Assembly (NCBI RefSeq): GCF_023221775.1
Contig: NZ_JAKUDS010000022.1
Span: forward strand, 1-41,983
DNA length: 41,983 nucleotides
Origin: Enterococcus cecorum
GTDB lineage: Bacteria; Bacillota; Bacilli; Lactobacillales; Enterococcaceae
Direction of reading: 5' to 3'
Numbering within the stretch: the stretch's first letter is position 1; every line of letters begins with the position of its first letter. The notes below the pieces were generated by a model. It ran no database searches and was not told where the DNA came from. It saw only the letters and a program-made list of their open reading frames with translations. Positions 1 to 7,415 of this stretch are shown here, in pieces. The position numbers and the translations under genes are program-made.

Positions 1-103
1 CCCCGCACTCGTTAAATCATTTTTTGTATATCCACTTCCCTTAGAAAAACTAGACATTTCCCCTAACTTTCGCTGTTCCCAAACTATACAAAAATTTTAA
101 TAA

Positions 104-555
104 TTCCCCATTCCGAGTTGTTATTACAGTAATACTGAAACCTTCACAGCTCTTTTAAATCAAATAGAAGTCGAAAAAAATGTGACCGCATCTAATGCTC
201 TAAGGCATATTGATTCTACAATCATCTCTTTAGTGCTCAAGCATACAAATGAGCAGAATTTCATAAAACGAAGAACTGCAGTAAGATTTACTTGAACTAT
301 TGTTACAAAGATAATGATAGTATACATCCAGAGTCATTTAAGATTACCAAAATGTAGTCCACCAGCGAGCATAGTGTAAAGAATCAAGTGCATCTCACCT
401 TGATTGCGGTATTGTTGTTAGAACTTGTCAGAATTCGGACAAAGCCACCTAATGCAATAACAATAATCAAGAGTTATGTTGATATCTTGAAATTTGATTC
501 AGCAGAAAAATTTTGTCAAAAAATAAAAGCTGATTGCGATTCACCGACACGAAGC
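104..555 (+). pseudogene. Decayed IS4-like transposase remnant
   Basis: Frame 2 (104-292) is open and reads about 60 residues, including HIDSTIISLVLKHTNEQNF and then KRRTAV, which resembles the segment around the first catalytic Asp of IS4-type DDE transposases. The reading then shifts to frame 1 (from 325), giving HPESFKITK, a stop at 352, and SVKNQVHLTLIAVLLLELVR, which looks like the hydrophobic C-terminal part of such enzymes. Frameshift, stop and an apparent internal deletion of roughly 150 codons make it non-functional. No terminal inverted repeats were found. The family assignment is by eye. 559-745 holds no gene I can support. Confidence 0.5.
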
Positions 556-745
556 TAACGTTTAACTGGATTTTTGATGAGCACTTCTAAAATTATTTGA
601 ATTGTATACACAACCAAAATAATTCTGGATAGGTAGCTTTTCCTACGTAATTCCTATTATAAAGCGTTAAATAGTTCAACACCCTCATGCTATTATCTTC
701 TTTTGCTACTCAAGTGGTGATCCACTACGATACTTTATTATATCA

Positions 746-1276
746 TCAGATAAATCCGTCTTCACTCAACTGTTCCAAAGTTTCTCTGAAATTGGTTTTT
801 GTGATTTTAAGCCCATTACTTCCTTGCAACCTTATAACCGGTGGATAATATTTTCCTTGTTCAATCGCCGTAATAGTACTACTGCTATTTCCTTTTCCTC
901 GACCGCTATGTGGTGAAGGACCAACTAATACCACTCTATAATTAGGATTATGTTGCAGCTTCTTGTAATCATATTTTTGAATTTTTTTATAATCCAAACA
1001 AAATTCAAACCTGCTCTTGTCTAGTCCTAATTTCTTCGCTATCCCCAACAGTATATTTTCCTTGACCTCAGTTCCACCAATAACGACAATCTTTCCTTCT
1101 TTAAACGACTCTACAGTGTTATTTCCTTTAAGAAGATCAGACATATCCATCATAGACAACCATTCTTCTAGTTTATCCGTTCGATTTAACTTTGAAAGAA
1201 TAGCGGTAACCTTATCTGGAAATTGATTCATAATATCTTCTTCTAAATCAGATAATTCTATGAGTGATAATGCCAC
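746..1276 (-). CDS. 176-aa partner protein of the adenine methylase, unknown function
   Basis: The start is GTG with GAGGAGGAG just upstream; this ribosome site overlaps the stop region of the methylase gene and only 2 nt separate the genes, so the pair is surely co-transcribed and probably translationally coupled. I do not recognise a named family. The N-terminal ~55 residues are helical. From about residue 60 there is an alternating pattern KIVVIGG... then YRVVLVGPSPHSGRGKGNSS (glycine/serine-rich turn, about residues 113-132), then PPVIRLQGSNG. This spacing of beta strands with conserved glycines suggests a small Rossmann-like fold, loosely like DUF2325 proteins. Function could be an accessory, effector or regulator of the methylase; none of this can be shown from sequence. 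Confidence 0.75.
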   Translation of the reverse strand: MALSLIELSDLEEDIMNQFPDKVTAILSKLNRTDKLEEWLSMMDMSDLLKGNNTVESFKEGKIVVIGGTEVKENILLGIAKKLGLDKSRFEFCLDYKKIQKYDYKKLQHNPNYRVVLVGPSPHSGRGKGNSSSTITAIEQGKYYPPVIRLQGSNGLKITKTNFRETLEQLSEDGFI

Positions 1277-1278
1277 AA

Positions 1279-3006
1279 TTACTCCTCCTCAAACATATTT
1301 TTTAGTGTCATCGTTGCTTTTTGAAGTCTGTATTTCAATATTTTAATCTCATCCATTTTTATCAAATATTTTTCAGCAAATTCATTTTGTATTTCTATTG
1401 AAGGATTTGGAATGAGCATATTTGTTAGATCTTCAAGAGAAATGTTTGGTATAACCGAACCAACATTAATTCTTGATAGCGCAGCCACTCCCTGTTCACT
1501 TTCTAAATAGGCTTTTACATAGTATGGATTTGCTTTTGTTTCATCAAGTTCAATAATATATAGATTACCACTTGCTAATATCTTTTGTCCGTCTTCAATA
1601 GATGCTACTGCAACTTTTAATGGTGAAATATTTTTAGAAATAACCAAAGAATGATTGTTTAAACAATATTTTTCCTGTTTCTTACCAATTTCTTTCAAAG
1701 ATGCTAACTCTTCACTAATCATTCCGTCTTGAATATCAGCAAGTTTTAAATATCGATACGGAGTTGGCGTATCCGAAATCATTTCATCCATAACAGCCGC
1801 TCTAAGTTGAATCCCTCGCTTAACATTTTTAATGATATCAGCAAAAGGAACGCCATCTTTCACCTTAATTTCAGGCTGCAAGTATCTTAAAGGGTTAATC
1901 ACATAGTCATTGCGAGCAATTTCTTCCATTTCTACTCGTTTAGATAACTCGCTGTCTGTATGCAACATATTTAAAATACTAGTGATTGTTTCGTCCGTAA
2001 AAACATTTTGCGTTTTGTTCATTTTTATCGTTTCAAGCTCACTTGCGTCGATAAACCTAATTGAATCAACATTATTTTTACTAAGAACTAACACTGAAGT
2101 CGCGATACTAGAAAAAGGAGCAAACATATTCGCCGGAAATGAAATAACAGCTTCTAAAAAACCAGACTTAATAAATCTTTCACGAACCTGTCTATCCATT
2201 CTGCTATTTCTTGTTGTTGCATTTGAAACCAATACAACCGCTTTTCCTTTATCGCTTAAATGTTTGATAACATTTACAATAAAATACCAATCCGCTATTG
2301 TACTTTTTTTCAATTCTGGAATCAAGTCAGCACAGAAACTTGCTCGTTGCTCATCTTCTAACAAGTATCTAGTCTGAACTCCCCATGGATAATTACAAAA
2401 AATCTTATCAAACTTTTTATCCTCTGAAATTTCCAAAGCAGAATTTTGCTCTATATCTGTTTCGTTAGAGAAAAATGAAAGTCTAATATCAGAAATAATT
2501 TTTGCTTGCGTGTTTGTTTCTACGCCATATAAGGAACAGTCATTATTTTGTGATGCAGCAAACGTCAGAAATACACCCTCTCCACTACAAAAATCAGCTA
2601 AACGATCATTCTTTGGATTTAAAATTTCATACGCTAGTTTAACAATGCTATTTGGTGTCCCGTTCATTGCACCAAATTTTTCACCAGTATTGGAATTCCA
2701 TAAAACAACTGAAAGCAATGCATCCAATGATAATAATCCGGCAATTTCAAAGGTTGTTTTCCAATATGCGTCCGAAGTTCCATCTTTTAAAAAGTATCTC
2801 TGTGTATCAGGTAAATTTTGGTCTATGAATTTTATTAATTCATTTTCATTCGGCAATTCCTCGTTTTTCACCAGATATGCCAAATATGCTGTAGCTATTA
2901 TCTTTGCTTCATCTACTTGATCAATCTCTCTTAATTTAGAAGCAATAATCGAAGCATTTCTTTCTACATTTACAAATTCTCGTTCTTTCAACTTTTTAAT
3001 ATCCAA
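1279..3006 (-). CDS. N6-adenine DNA methylase fused to a specificity (TRD-like) domain
   Basis: 575 aa. Residues about 100-350 match the HsdM/N6_Mtase fold: SAM-binding motif I DFCSGEGVF at 138-146 and catalytic motif IV NYPW at 205-208, where the usual NPP[YF] has Tyr in the second position. From about residue 395 the protein resembles a single HsdS half: PTPYRYLKLADIQDG, VGSVIPNISLEDLTNMLIPN, ending in a helical tail. Modification and target recognition thus appear to sit in one chain, as in type IIG-like enzymes, but there is no nuclease domain and no HsdR gene beside it. Start is TTG with AAGGAGAGA upstream, under a very good promoter at 3052-3080 flanked by two palindromes. It could be an orphan methylase or part of a two-gene system with the 176-aa protein downstream. 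Confidence 0.85.
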   Translation of the reverse strand: MDIKKLKEREFVNVERNASIIASKLREIDQVDEAKIIATAYLAYLVKNEELPNENELIKFIDQNLPDTQRYFLKDGTSDAYWKTTFEIAGLLSLDALLSVVLWNSNTGEKFGAMNGTPNSIVKLAYEILNPKNDRLADFCSGEGVFLTFAASQNNDCSLYGVETNTQAKIISDIRLSFFSNETDIEQNSALEISEDKKFDKIFCNYPWGVQTRYLLEDEQRASFCADLIPELKKSTIADWYFIVNVIKHLSDKGKAVVLVSNATTRNSRMDRQVRERFIKSGFLEAVISFPANMFAPFSSIATSVLVLSKNNVDSIRFIDASELETIKMNKTQNVFTDETITSILNMLHTDSELSKRVEMEEIARNDYVINPLRYLQPEIKVKDGVPFADIIKNVKRGIQLRAAVMDEMISDTPTPYRYLKLADIQDGMISEELASLKEIGKKQEKYCLNNHSLVISKNISPLKVAVASIEDGQKILASGNLYIIELDETKANPYYVKAYLESEQGVAALSRINVGSVIPNISLEDLTNMLIPNPSIEIQNEFAEKYLIKMDEIKILKYRLQKATMTLKNMFEEE

Positions 3007-3022
3007 AGCAATCTCTCCTTTT

Positions 3023-3038
3023 AGGTTTTTAACAACCT
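3023..3038. promoter_or_regulatory. Operator-like palindrome 2 downstream of the start site
   Basis: Plus strand AGGTTTTTAACAACCT, with the same 5-bp arms and 6-bp centre as the site at 3071-3086. The two sites are 48 bp apart measured start to start. Two sites bracketing a promoter fit tight repression, perhaps autoregulation; the regulator is not identified. Confidence 0.6.
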
Positions 3039-3051
3039 TGATTACAAGTTC

Positions 3052-3080
3052 AATATATCACCTGCAAATAAGGTTGTCAA
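3052..3080 (-). promoter_or_regulatory. Promoter of the methylase operon
   Basis: On the minus strand TTGACA (3075-3080), a 17-nt spacer and TATATT (3052-3057): near-consensus sigma-A promoter. The -35 lies inside a 16-bp palindrome and a second copy lies just downstream of the expected start of transcription. Confidence 0.85.
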
Positions 3081-3086
3081 TAACCT
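3071..3086. promoter_or_regulatory. Operator-like palindrome 1 over the -35 box
   Basis: Plus strand AGGTTGTCAATAACCT, with arms AGGTT/AACCT. It covers the -35 hexamer of the methylase promoter, so binding would block polymerase. The same arms and length recur at 3023-3038. Confidence 0.65.
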
Positions 3087-3194
3087 AATTATAAAATTTC
3101 ACATTTACTGATAATATTTCGAGAAACTTAATACACTTATCCGGATTTAGCTACAGTAATTCGTCTGATACATTAGTGACTTTATAAGAAAATC

Positions 3195-3238
3195 AAAAAA
3201 GAATCTTACCACTAGATAACTTCCGATAGTAAGATTCT
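3195..3238 (-). terminator. Rho-independent terminator after the 45-aa gene
   Basis: Perfect 10-bp arms AGAATCTTAC/GTAAGATTCT (3200-3209 and 3229-3238), followed on the minus strand by TTTTTT. It ends the transcript of the small genes upstream. Confidence 0.75.
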
Positions 3239-3320
3239 CTTAAATTTTCTTATGATTATTTATTTAACAACATCCATCATACAATTTTTATTGTTAATAC
3301 ATGTCGCCATGAGTTTTATA

Positions 3321-3458
3321 CTACTCTTCATCTATTTCCTCTTGAGACGATGTAGTTAAATTCATCATCTCTTGGAAATATGTTTCCCCATCAATCTTTT
3401 CTTCTGAATACTGTCTCATTAATTCATCAACCTGCTCTTTTAGTTCTTCTCTGGTCAT
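3321..3458 (-). CDS. 45-aa acidic small protein, unknown function
   Basis: ATG preceded by AAGGAGGTAAGTATA, a nearly perfect ribosome site at good spacing, and followed 80 nt later by a strong terminator. The product begins MTREELKEQVDELMRQYSEE and ends QEEIDEE; it is very acidic, helical and without cysteine or a membrane segment. I do not recognise the family. It lies between the 69-aa gene and the methylase promoter, in the same direction. Acidic small proteins in defence islands are sometimes antitoxins or anti-restriction proteins, but nothing here shows that. Confidence 0.7.
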   Translation of the reverse strand: MTREELKEQVDELMRQYSEEKIDGETYFQEMMNLTTSSQEEIDEE

Positions 3459-3594
3459 TATACTTACCTCCTTATACTATTTTGAGTTCAAAAATTTTGA
3501 AAAAGTTGACCTAATAATGCGTATGATACACCAATTATTTTACAATTGATTCATAAAAAAATCATAAACTTTTGAACGCTAGTTAATATTATTT

Positions 3595-3804
3595 TTATTT
3601 TTCGAATGGGCGTGAGAAAACTTTTCCGCCCTCCGAAACAAGTTCTGTCAAATTTTCAGATGCAAATTCTGCTACACTGTGCCATTCCTTCTTGAAATGA
3701 AAAAACATTTTTCCATCTATTAGCTTGGTCGGACATGTATATGTTCTGCCTCCTGATGTTATTGAACACCAATTTAATATTTTGTTAATACCTAATACAA
3801 GCAT
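3595..3804 (-). CDS. 69-aa hypothetical protein
   Basis: The frame is open from 3834, but the ATG at 3804 follows GAGAGGAGAAGAGT and is the likely start. The product contains LNWCSITSGGRTYTCPTKLI with two cysteines, then an aromatic-rich stretch (MFFHFKKEWHSVAEF). No family recognised. It lies 37 nt after the 135-aa membrane-anchored gene on the same strand and probably belongs to its transcript, which starts at the promoter near 4302-4330. Confidence 0.6.
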   Translation of the reverse strand: MLVLGINKILNWCSITSGGRTYTCPTKLIDGKMFFHFKKEWHSVAEFASENLTELVSEGGKVFSRPFEK

Positions 3805-3841
3805 ACTCTTCTCCTCTCTTAAGTTGTAATTCATATAGTAT

Positions 3842-4249
3842 TTAAGCTGTATATTTTCTATATGATCCTACATATGTCTGATTTGGTAATAGCTGTATCC
3901 CTAACTTTGCTGCTTCAGCCGCTTTCTCCACGGAGTGTTGTCTACCCTCAGATAAATTTCTTACATGTGCTTTAACTTCGATAGGGTCCATTGAAGCCTT
4001 ATAAACGCTATTTGTACTTAGTTCTTCAATAACAGATGCGCTCTCTGACTTTACAATCGATGATGTGGGTATTTTATCAGCATCTTTTTTTATTTTTCTA
4101 GCTAAATCATCCCATAATTCCACCATAGCTTCTCTATTTTTATATCCTATTATCAACCCTATAATTGCCGTAACACTGACACCGACAATAACTAATTTTA
4201 TTTTGTGATCTTTTACCCACTTAATAAATTTACGCTTTTCATTTTTCAT
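3842..4249 (-). CDS. 135-aa single-pass membrane protein, unknown function
   Basis: The frame is open upstream to 4330, but that part contains the promoter and operator; the ATG at 4249 has GGGAGGTGTTTTG before it and is the real start. A basic N-terminus (MKNEKRKFIKWVKDHKIK) is followed by one membrane helix (about residues 19-36, LVIVGVSVTAIIGLIIGY). The C-terminal ~48 residues (VRNLSEGRQHSVEKAAEAAK, then LGIQLLPNQTYVGSYRKY) have a pattern I associate with small proteins of Firmicute phages and conjugative elements, though I cannot name it. It is divergent from the HTH gene at 4394 and probably controlled by the palindrome between them. Confidence 0.65.
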   Translation of the reverse strand: MKNEKRKFIKWVKDHKIKLVIVGVSVTAIIGLIIGYKNREAMVELWDDLARKIKKDADKIPTSSIVKSESASVIEELSTNSVYKASMDPIEVKAHVRNLSEGRQHSVEKAAEAAKLGIQLLPNQTYVGSYRKYTA

Positions 4250-4272
4250 CAAAACACCTCCCGTACTACAAT

Positions 4273-4286
4273 GGACAATATTGTCC
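4273..4286. promoter_or_regulatory. Perfect 14-bp palindromic operator
   Basis: GGACAATATTGTCC, perfect two-fold symmetry. It lies about 15 nt downstream of the -10 of the minus promoter, where a bound repressor would block initiation or clearance. The divergent HTH protein at 4394-5044 is the obvious candidate ligand. Confidence 0.65.
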
Positions 4287-4301
4287 GCATTTGATATAAT
4301 C

Positions 4302-4330
4302 ATATTATGCTTTAAATTCCACATTGTCAA
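4302..4330 (-). promoter_or_regulatory. Promoter of the 135-aa/69-aa genes
   Basis: Minus strand TTGACA (4325-4330), 17-nt spacer, TAATAT (4302-4307). It shows that the upstream in-frame start codons of the 135-aa ORF are not used. Confidence 0.85.
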
Positions 4331-4393
4331 TGACTGCTGTCTATAAACGGTGCGGTATTTTTAGCAAAAATGTCCACTCTTAGGAGAAACTAT

Positions 4394-5044
4394 ATGGCTA
4401 ACAAATCTTCAAAAAAAGTTTCAATCAACAAACAACGATTTTTAGAAGTTCTAAAGCTGAGAAATTGTAGTATCCGAAAATTAGGAGAGGCCTATGAACA
4501 AATTGAAAGAACAGAAAAAACTATTCGTAGATGTTTAAATAATGGCGAAATGCCACCTGACCTTCTAGAAAGAATCGCAAAGTACCTTAATGTACATCCA
4601 GATTACCTATCTGGTGTATATGATAATGCTGCAGACCGCATAGAGGATAAATTTTTAAAAGCTTTATCGAAATCATTTATTAAACCAGAAAGATATCCCT
4701 ACCTTCTTAAAGCAAAAAAAGATATAGGCTATACCACATATTTTGAAAATATTTTAACTATGAATGACATTTCTATGGATCAATTCAATACACTTTCTCC
4801 AGAAGAACGAGTGCTGTTCCGTCAACAAATGACGGTAGCTATTTTGGAAGTAATTGCAAAGCACTTTAAGCAAGATGCTCTTGGAAATAATCTACAAGAT
4901 GAACTTGAGTATTGTAAGGACTTCGTGAATGATATTGATCCGTTTTCTTACTTTGCACATCTCGAAGGTATTGGATTAGATAATCCTGAATTTGATGATG
5001 TCAACGATGCACCAGACCGCTTTGCAGAAGGTAACAAAATATAA
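4394..5044 (+). CDS. HTH (XRE-like) regulatory protein, 216 aa
   Basis: The start at 4394 (MANKSSKK) is preferred over 4370 because AGGAG lies 7 nt before it. Residues about 12-75 form a helix-turn-helix of the XRE/phage-repressor kind: FLEVLKLRNCSIRKLGEAY, then IRRCLNNGEMPPDLLERIAK, then YLNVHPDYLSG. The C-terminal ~140 residues are unlike known repressor tails to my eye, acidic and rich in Asp/Phe near the end. It is divergent from the membrane-protein gene, with a perfect palindrome between them, which suggests that it controls that promoter. A terminator follows at 5151-5197. Confidence 0.7.
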   Translation: MANKSSKKVSINKQRFLEVLKLRNCSIRKLGEAYEQIERTEKTIRRCLNNGEMPPDLLERIAKYLNVHPDYLSGVYDNAADRIEDKFLKALSKSFIKPERYPYLLKAKKDIGYTTYFENILTMNDISMDQFNTLSPEERVLFRQQMTVAILEVIAKHFKQDALGNNLQDELEYCKDFVNDIDPFSYFAHLEGIGLDNPEFDDVNDAPDRFAEGNKI

Positions 5045-5150
5045 GACAAAAAAAGCCCATTCTTGACCGACACCCCAAGTGCTATGCAATATTAAATTGT
5101 ATCGAGTCCCCCCTTCTTCTCTATGTAAACTAGGTCTTTGATACAAATAG

Positions 5151-5197
5151 AAAAAGCCCAGAAACAGCTGTATTTCAAGCTATTTCTAGGCTTTTTT
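5151..5197 (+). terminator. Terminator after the HTH gene
   Basis: AGCC-C-AGAAA-C-AGCT pairs with AGCT-A-TTTCT-A-GGCT, followed by TTTTTTATTTTT. The A-run on the left may allow weak function in the other direction for mrr. Confidence 0.75.
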
Positions 5198-5302
5198 ATT
5201 TTTGAGCAGTATTGGTTTATTGCCTTTTTATTCATTTTTCATCTAAATGCCCTTCAAAGAAAGAGAAAAAGCGACACCCCTAAATCGGAATAATTAAAAG
5301 GT

Positions 5303-6217
5303 TTAATCTTCAGAATAGAAATCATCTAGTACATATGTGGTTACCTGGGTTATAAATAGTTCATACTTAATAACAAGCCTTGTCAGATCATTTCCGTCAA
5401 TAAGTGTAATAGGTGTTCCTTCTCTTGCTGCCTCACGAGCCTTGTTTGTGAACCTGCTATTCGTAATAAACACACCATAATCCGCCTGGAACTTATTCAT
5501 TGCCCCAAGAAATTGATTAATGTCTGGCTCACTTACAGGATTGGTATTAAATCTTTTACACTGAATGACTACCCTTGTCGTTCTAAAATCATCGTCATCT
5601 GTATGATAGCCATAGCCATCAATTCCACCATCGTTTGAAATTTGAATACCTTTGTTCGTAAACTGAACTCCCATCTTTGTAAGAAGCGCTCTTGAGAATT
5701 GTTCAAACTTAGCTGGTGACATATTGGCAATAGCACTTTGAAGTTTGACTTTGAAATCATCTAATAGTTCTTCATCTGCACTCGATGAATCTTCATCTTC
5801 TACATTGGGATCAACTTCTACTTCGTTCTTTTTCCTATTCTTGCTAGATTGTTCTTCCCAATATAGGTATGCTTTATCTCTAACTTCTGTTTTCACATCA
5901 AAGTTTGATAAATCCAAACTCGCCCCTACCTGCGTAAGAGTAATCGTTGGGTTATACTTCACATAAGAAATGAGGCCCACATAGGCTAACTCCTTAAGAG
6001 CAAAATTAAATTTAAAGTCAAATCTCTTATACTGATTTCCTGTTTTATTTGATGTATAAAGTTTCTGTTCAAACTCTGCAATATTCTCATCTAATTCACT
6101 AATTCTCTCGCGGATTTCTGAACGCTCTAACTGTCCACCAGCTTCTTGTAGAACCTCAAGAATTGGCTTGATTAGATAGGATATTTGTTCTTCTGAATTT
6201 AAGGTATCATAATACAT
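5303..6217 (-). CDS. mrr: Mrr-type (type IV) restriction endonuclease
   Basis: 304 aa, the usual length for Mrr. The N-terminal ~110 residues match the Mrr_N winged-helix domain (EVLQEAGGQLERSEIRERIS, then ELAYVGLISY). The C-terminal domain from about residue 165 is Mrr_cat, with PD-(D/E)xK motif residues in DGGIDGYG and VVIQCKRF (about residues 192-225) and a typical YGVFITNSRFTNKAREAA strand-helix. The family cuts DNA carrying foreign methylation, especially modified adenine or cytosine. Start ATG has GGAGG 10 nt upstream. All catalytic residues visible are kept, so it looks functional. It shares the island with an adenine methylase, so the two must be compatible in specificity or one must be inactive. 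Confidence 0.9.
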   Translation of the reverse strand: MYYDTLNSEEQISYLIKPILEVLQEAGGQLERSEIRERISELDENIAEFEQKLYTSNKTGNQYKRFDFKFNFALKELAYVGLISYVKYNPTITLTQVGASLDLSNFDVKTEVRDKAYLYWEEQSSKNRKKNEVEVDPNVEDEDSSSADEELLDDFKVKLQSAIANMSPAKFEQFSRALLTKMGVQFTNKGIQISNDGGIDGYGYHTDDDDFRTTRVVIQCKRFNTNPVSEPDINQFLGAMNKFQADYGVFITNSRFTNKAREAAREGTPITLIDGNDLTRLVIKYELFITQVTTYVLDDFYSED

Positions 6218-6387
6218 TTTTTATTTTCCTCCAAAGATTATAAAAACCAGCTTTTAAATTGTATAACGAGCTAATTGGAACTTCAATATGCCCTCTTGCT
6301 ACACAAACATTGTTTTTTATCAGGTAGCACTCCACATAGTGACTTCCCCTAAAATTAGTATGCTCTCACTTTTTTGTATAGGTTTTC

Positions 6388-6630
6388 TCAAGATGAATGC
6401 ACATCAATAATTTCCTTTACCTTCTTAGCCAAAGCAGTGCACTTATCCTCGATAATAATCTCATCAACTTCTTTGTCTGCACCATATTCAAAGTTATATT
6501 GTTCACGTAAAGCAAACAAAATATCATAAAAAGCTTTTTCCTCAAATGCTAGCCCCATCTTAATGTAGTCTCTAATAAGAGTTAGGTGTTCCTTGGCTTG
6601 ACTTGTAATTTGTATGGTATACGTATCCAT
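6388..6630 (-). pseudogene. Chimeric ORF: RelE/ParE-like toxin start joined to HsdR C-terminal fragment
   Basis: 80 aa. It starts at an ATG sharing one base with the antitoxin stop (TAATG), the usual toxin position. The first ~25 residues (MDTYTIQITSQAKEHLTLIR and DYI) look like the start of RelE/ParE toxins. The rest is unlike any toxin: FEEKAFYDILFALREQYNFE, then YGADKEVDEII and LAKKVKEIID. This matches the helical C-terminal segment of type I restriction HsdR subunits (pattern EEKAFYDIL...FEY..DK...LAK.VKEIID). HsdR normally continues for another ~45 residues; here the frame stops after VHSS. A deletion probably fused the toxin gene to the end of an hsdR gene, leaving no toxin active site and no nuclease or helicase. 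Whether the product is made is unknown. Confidence 0.65.
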
Positions 6631-6932
6631 TATAGACCTCGCTCTAATTCTTCAAAAACATCGTCTATTGGATAACTATCCCCTTGTATTGCCTGAGTAT
6701 AGCCTGTTGCCATCATTGAATTGAAGGTGTCTTCATCCATTTCTTCTCTTATAGGAATAGTCTTAGAAACAGTCAAAGGAAATGGAATCCCTTGTTTTAA
6801 AATGATTTGTCTGTAGAACATATCAATAGCACTTGCCCTAGAAATTCCTAGGGTTTCTAGTATCTGTTCTGCTTGTTCTTTAATATTTTCTTGTATTCTT
6901 ACATTAACATTTGCTGTTTTCATTACTGCCAT
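6630..6932 (-). CDS. RelB/DinJ-type antitoxin
   Basis: 100 aa from ATG 6932, chosen because AAAGGAAGGTGAG precedes it; the upstream GTG lies inside that site. Residues about 6-47 (VNVRIQENIKEQAEQILETL, then GISRASAIDMFYRQI and GIPFPL) are the classic RelB/DinJ ribbon-helix-helix and the following conserved stretch. The acidic C-terminal tail would normally cover the toxin. It overlaps the next ORF by one base. Because the toxin behind it is truncated and fused to HsdR sequence, this is probably an orphan antitoxin, which can still repress its own promoter or neutralise related toxins elsewhere. Confidence 0.85.
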   Translation of the reverse strand: MAVMKTANVNVRIQENIKEQAEQILETLGISRASAIDMFYRQIILKQGIPFPLTVSKTIPIREEMDEDTFNSMMATGYTQAIQGDSYPIDDVFEELERGL

Positions 6933-7110
6933 AATACTCACCTTCCTTTAACTTAATTATAAGGATTTGTATCGCATATAGCAACACATATCTTGCCGTA
7001 TTCTACAACTGGCAAATTCCAGATAATAGTATCTTTGTGACACCAACATCATGTCTTAGGGCCAACTTTTTACTTCATTTTGTATTTTTCCGACATTTTA
7101 CTTCTTATTT

Positions 7111-7240
7111 TCTCCCAAACGCTTTATCATGAATCAACACTGCTTACGTTTGTAGCCTAGAGATTGAAGTTTTATATCACGAAACATTCATCTGAGACTA
7201 TAAACATCGCGGTAATGCCCAGCGTACTGACTAGGACATT
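7111..7240 (-). pseudogene. Decayed second copy of the neighbouring GNAT gene
   Basis: The stretch aligns by eye with the 3' end of the intact acetyltransferase gene at about 7421-7552. Both contain CCCAAAC, then GCTTACGTTTG, then a common spacing to GATTGA, TATTCGTCTG (here CATTCATCTG) and the GACATAACC region. The copy has in-frame stops, so only about 45 codons of a former paralogue remain. It lies directly downstream of the intact gene on the same strand. The rest of 6933-7375 has only the two hairpins listed. Confidence 0.65.
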
Positions 7241-7285
7241 TATCACATTAGAATAAGCGTGACCTATCAACAATCACCTAACTTC

Positions 7286-7321
7286 TTAAAAATCGCCTAA
7301 AAACAAACTAAAATTAGGCGA
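7286..7321 (-). terminator. Hairpin, probable terminator of the decayed GNAT copy
   Basis: Perfect 8-bp arms TCGCCTAA/TTAGGCGA (7293-7300, 7314-7321), followed by TTTTTAAG on the minus strand. Confidence 0.5.
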
Positions 7322-7375
7322 AAGGCAGTGCGACCTTTTATGTATAAAGAACAAACCATAAAATCAAAAGAGAAC

Positions 7376-7408
7376 GCCCACTAACCTAGCTATCATTAGT
7401 TAGTGGGC
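7376..7408 (-). terminator. Terminator after the GNAT gene
   Basis: Perfect 10-bp arms GCCCACTAAC/GTTAGTGGGC, followed by a T-rich stretch TTCTCTTTTGATTTT on the minus strand; it lies 7 bp after the stop codon. Confidence 0.75.
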
Positions 7409-7415
7409 CTATTCT

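Noticed and set aside
3842-4330. Longer 162-aa version of the membrane protein
   Set aside because: The extra 27 codons contain the -35, -10 and operator; the ATG at 4249 has a strong ribosome site.
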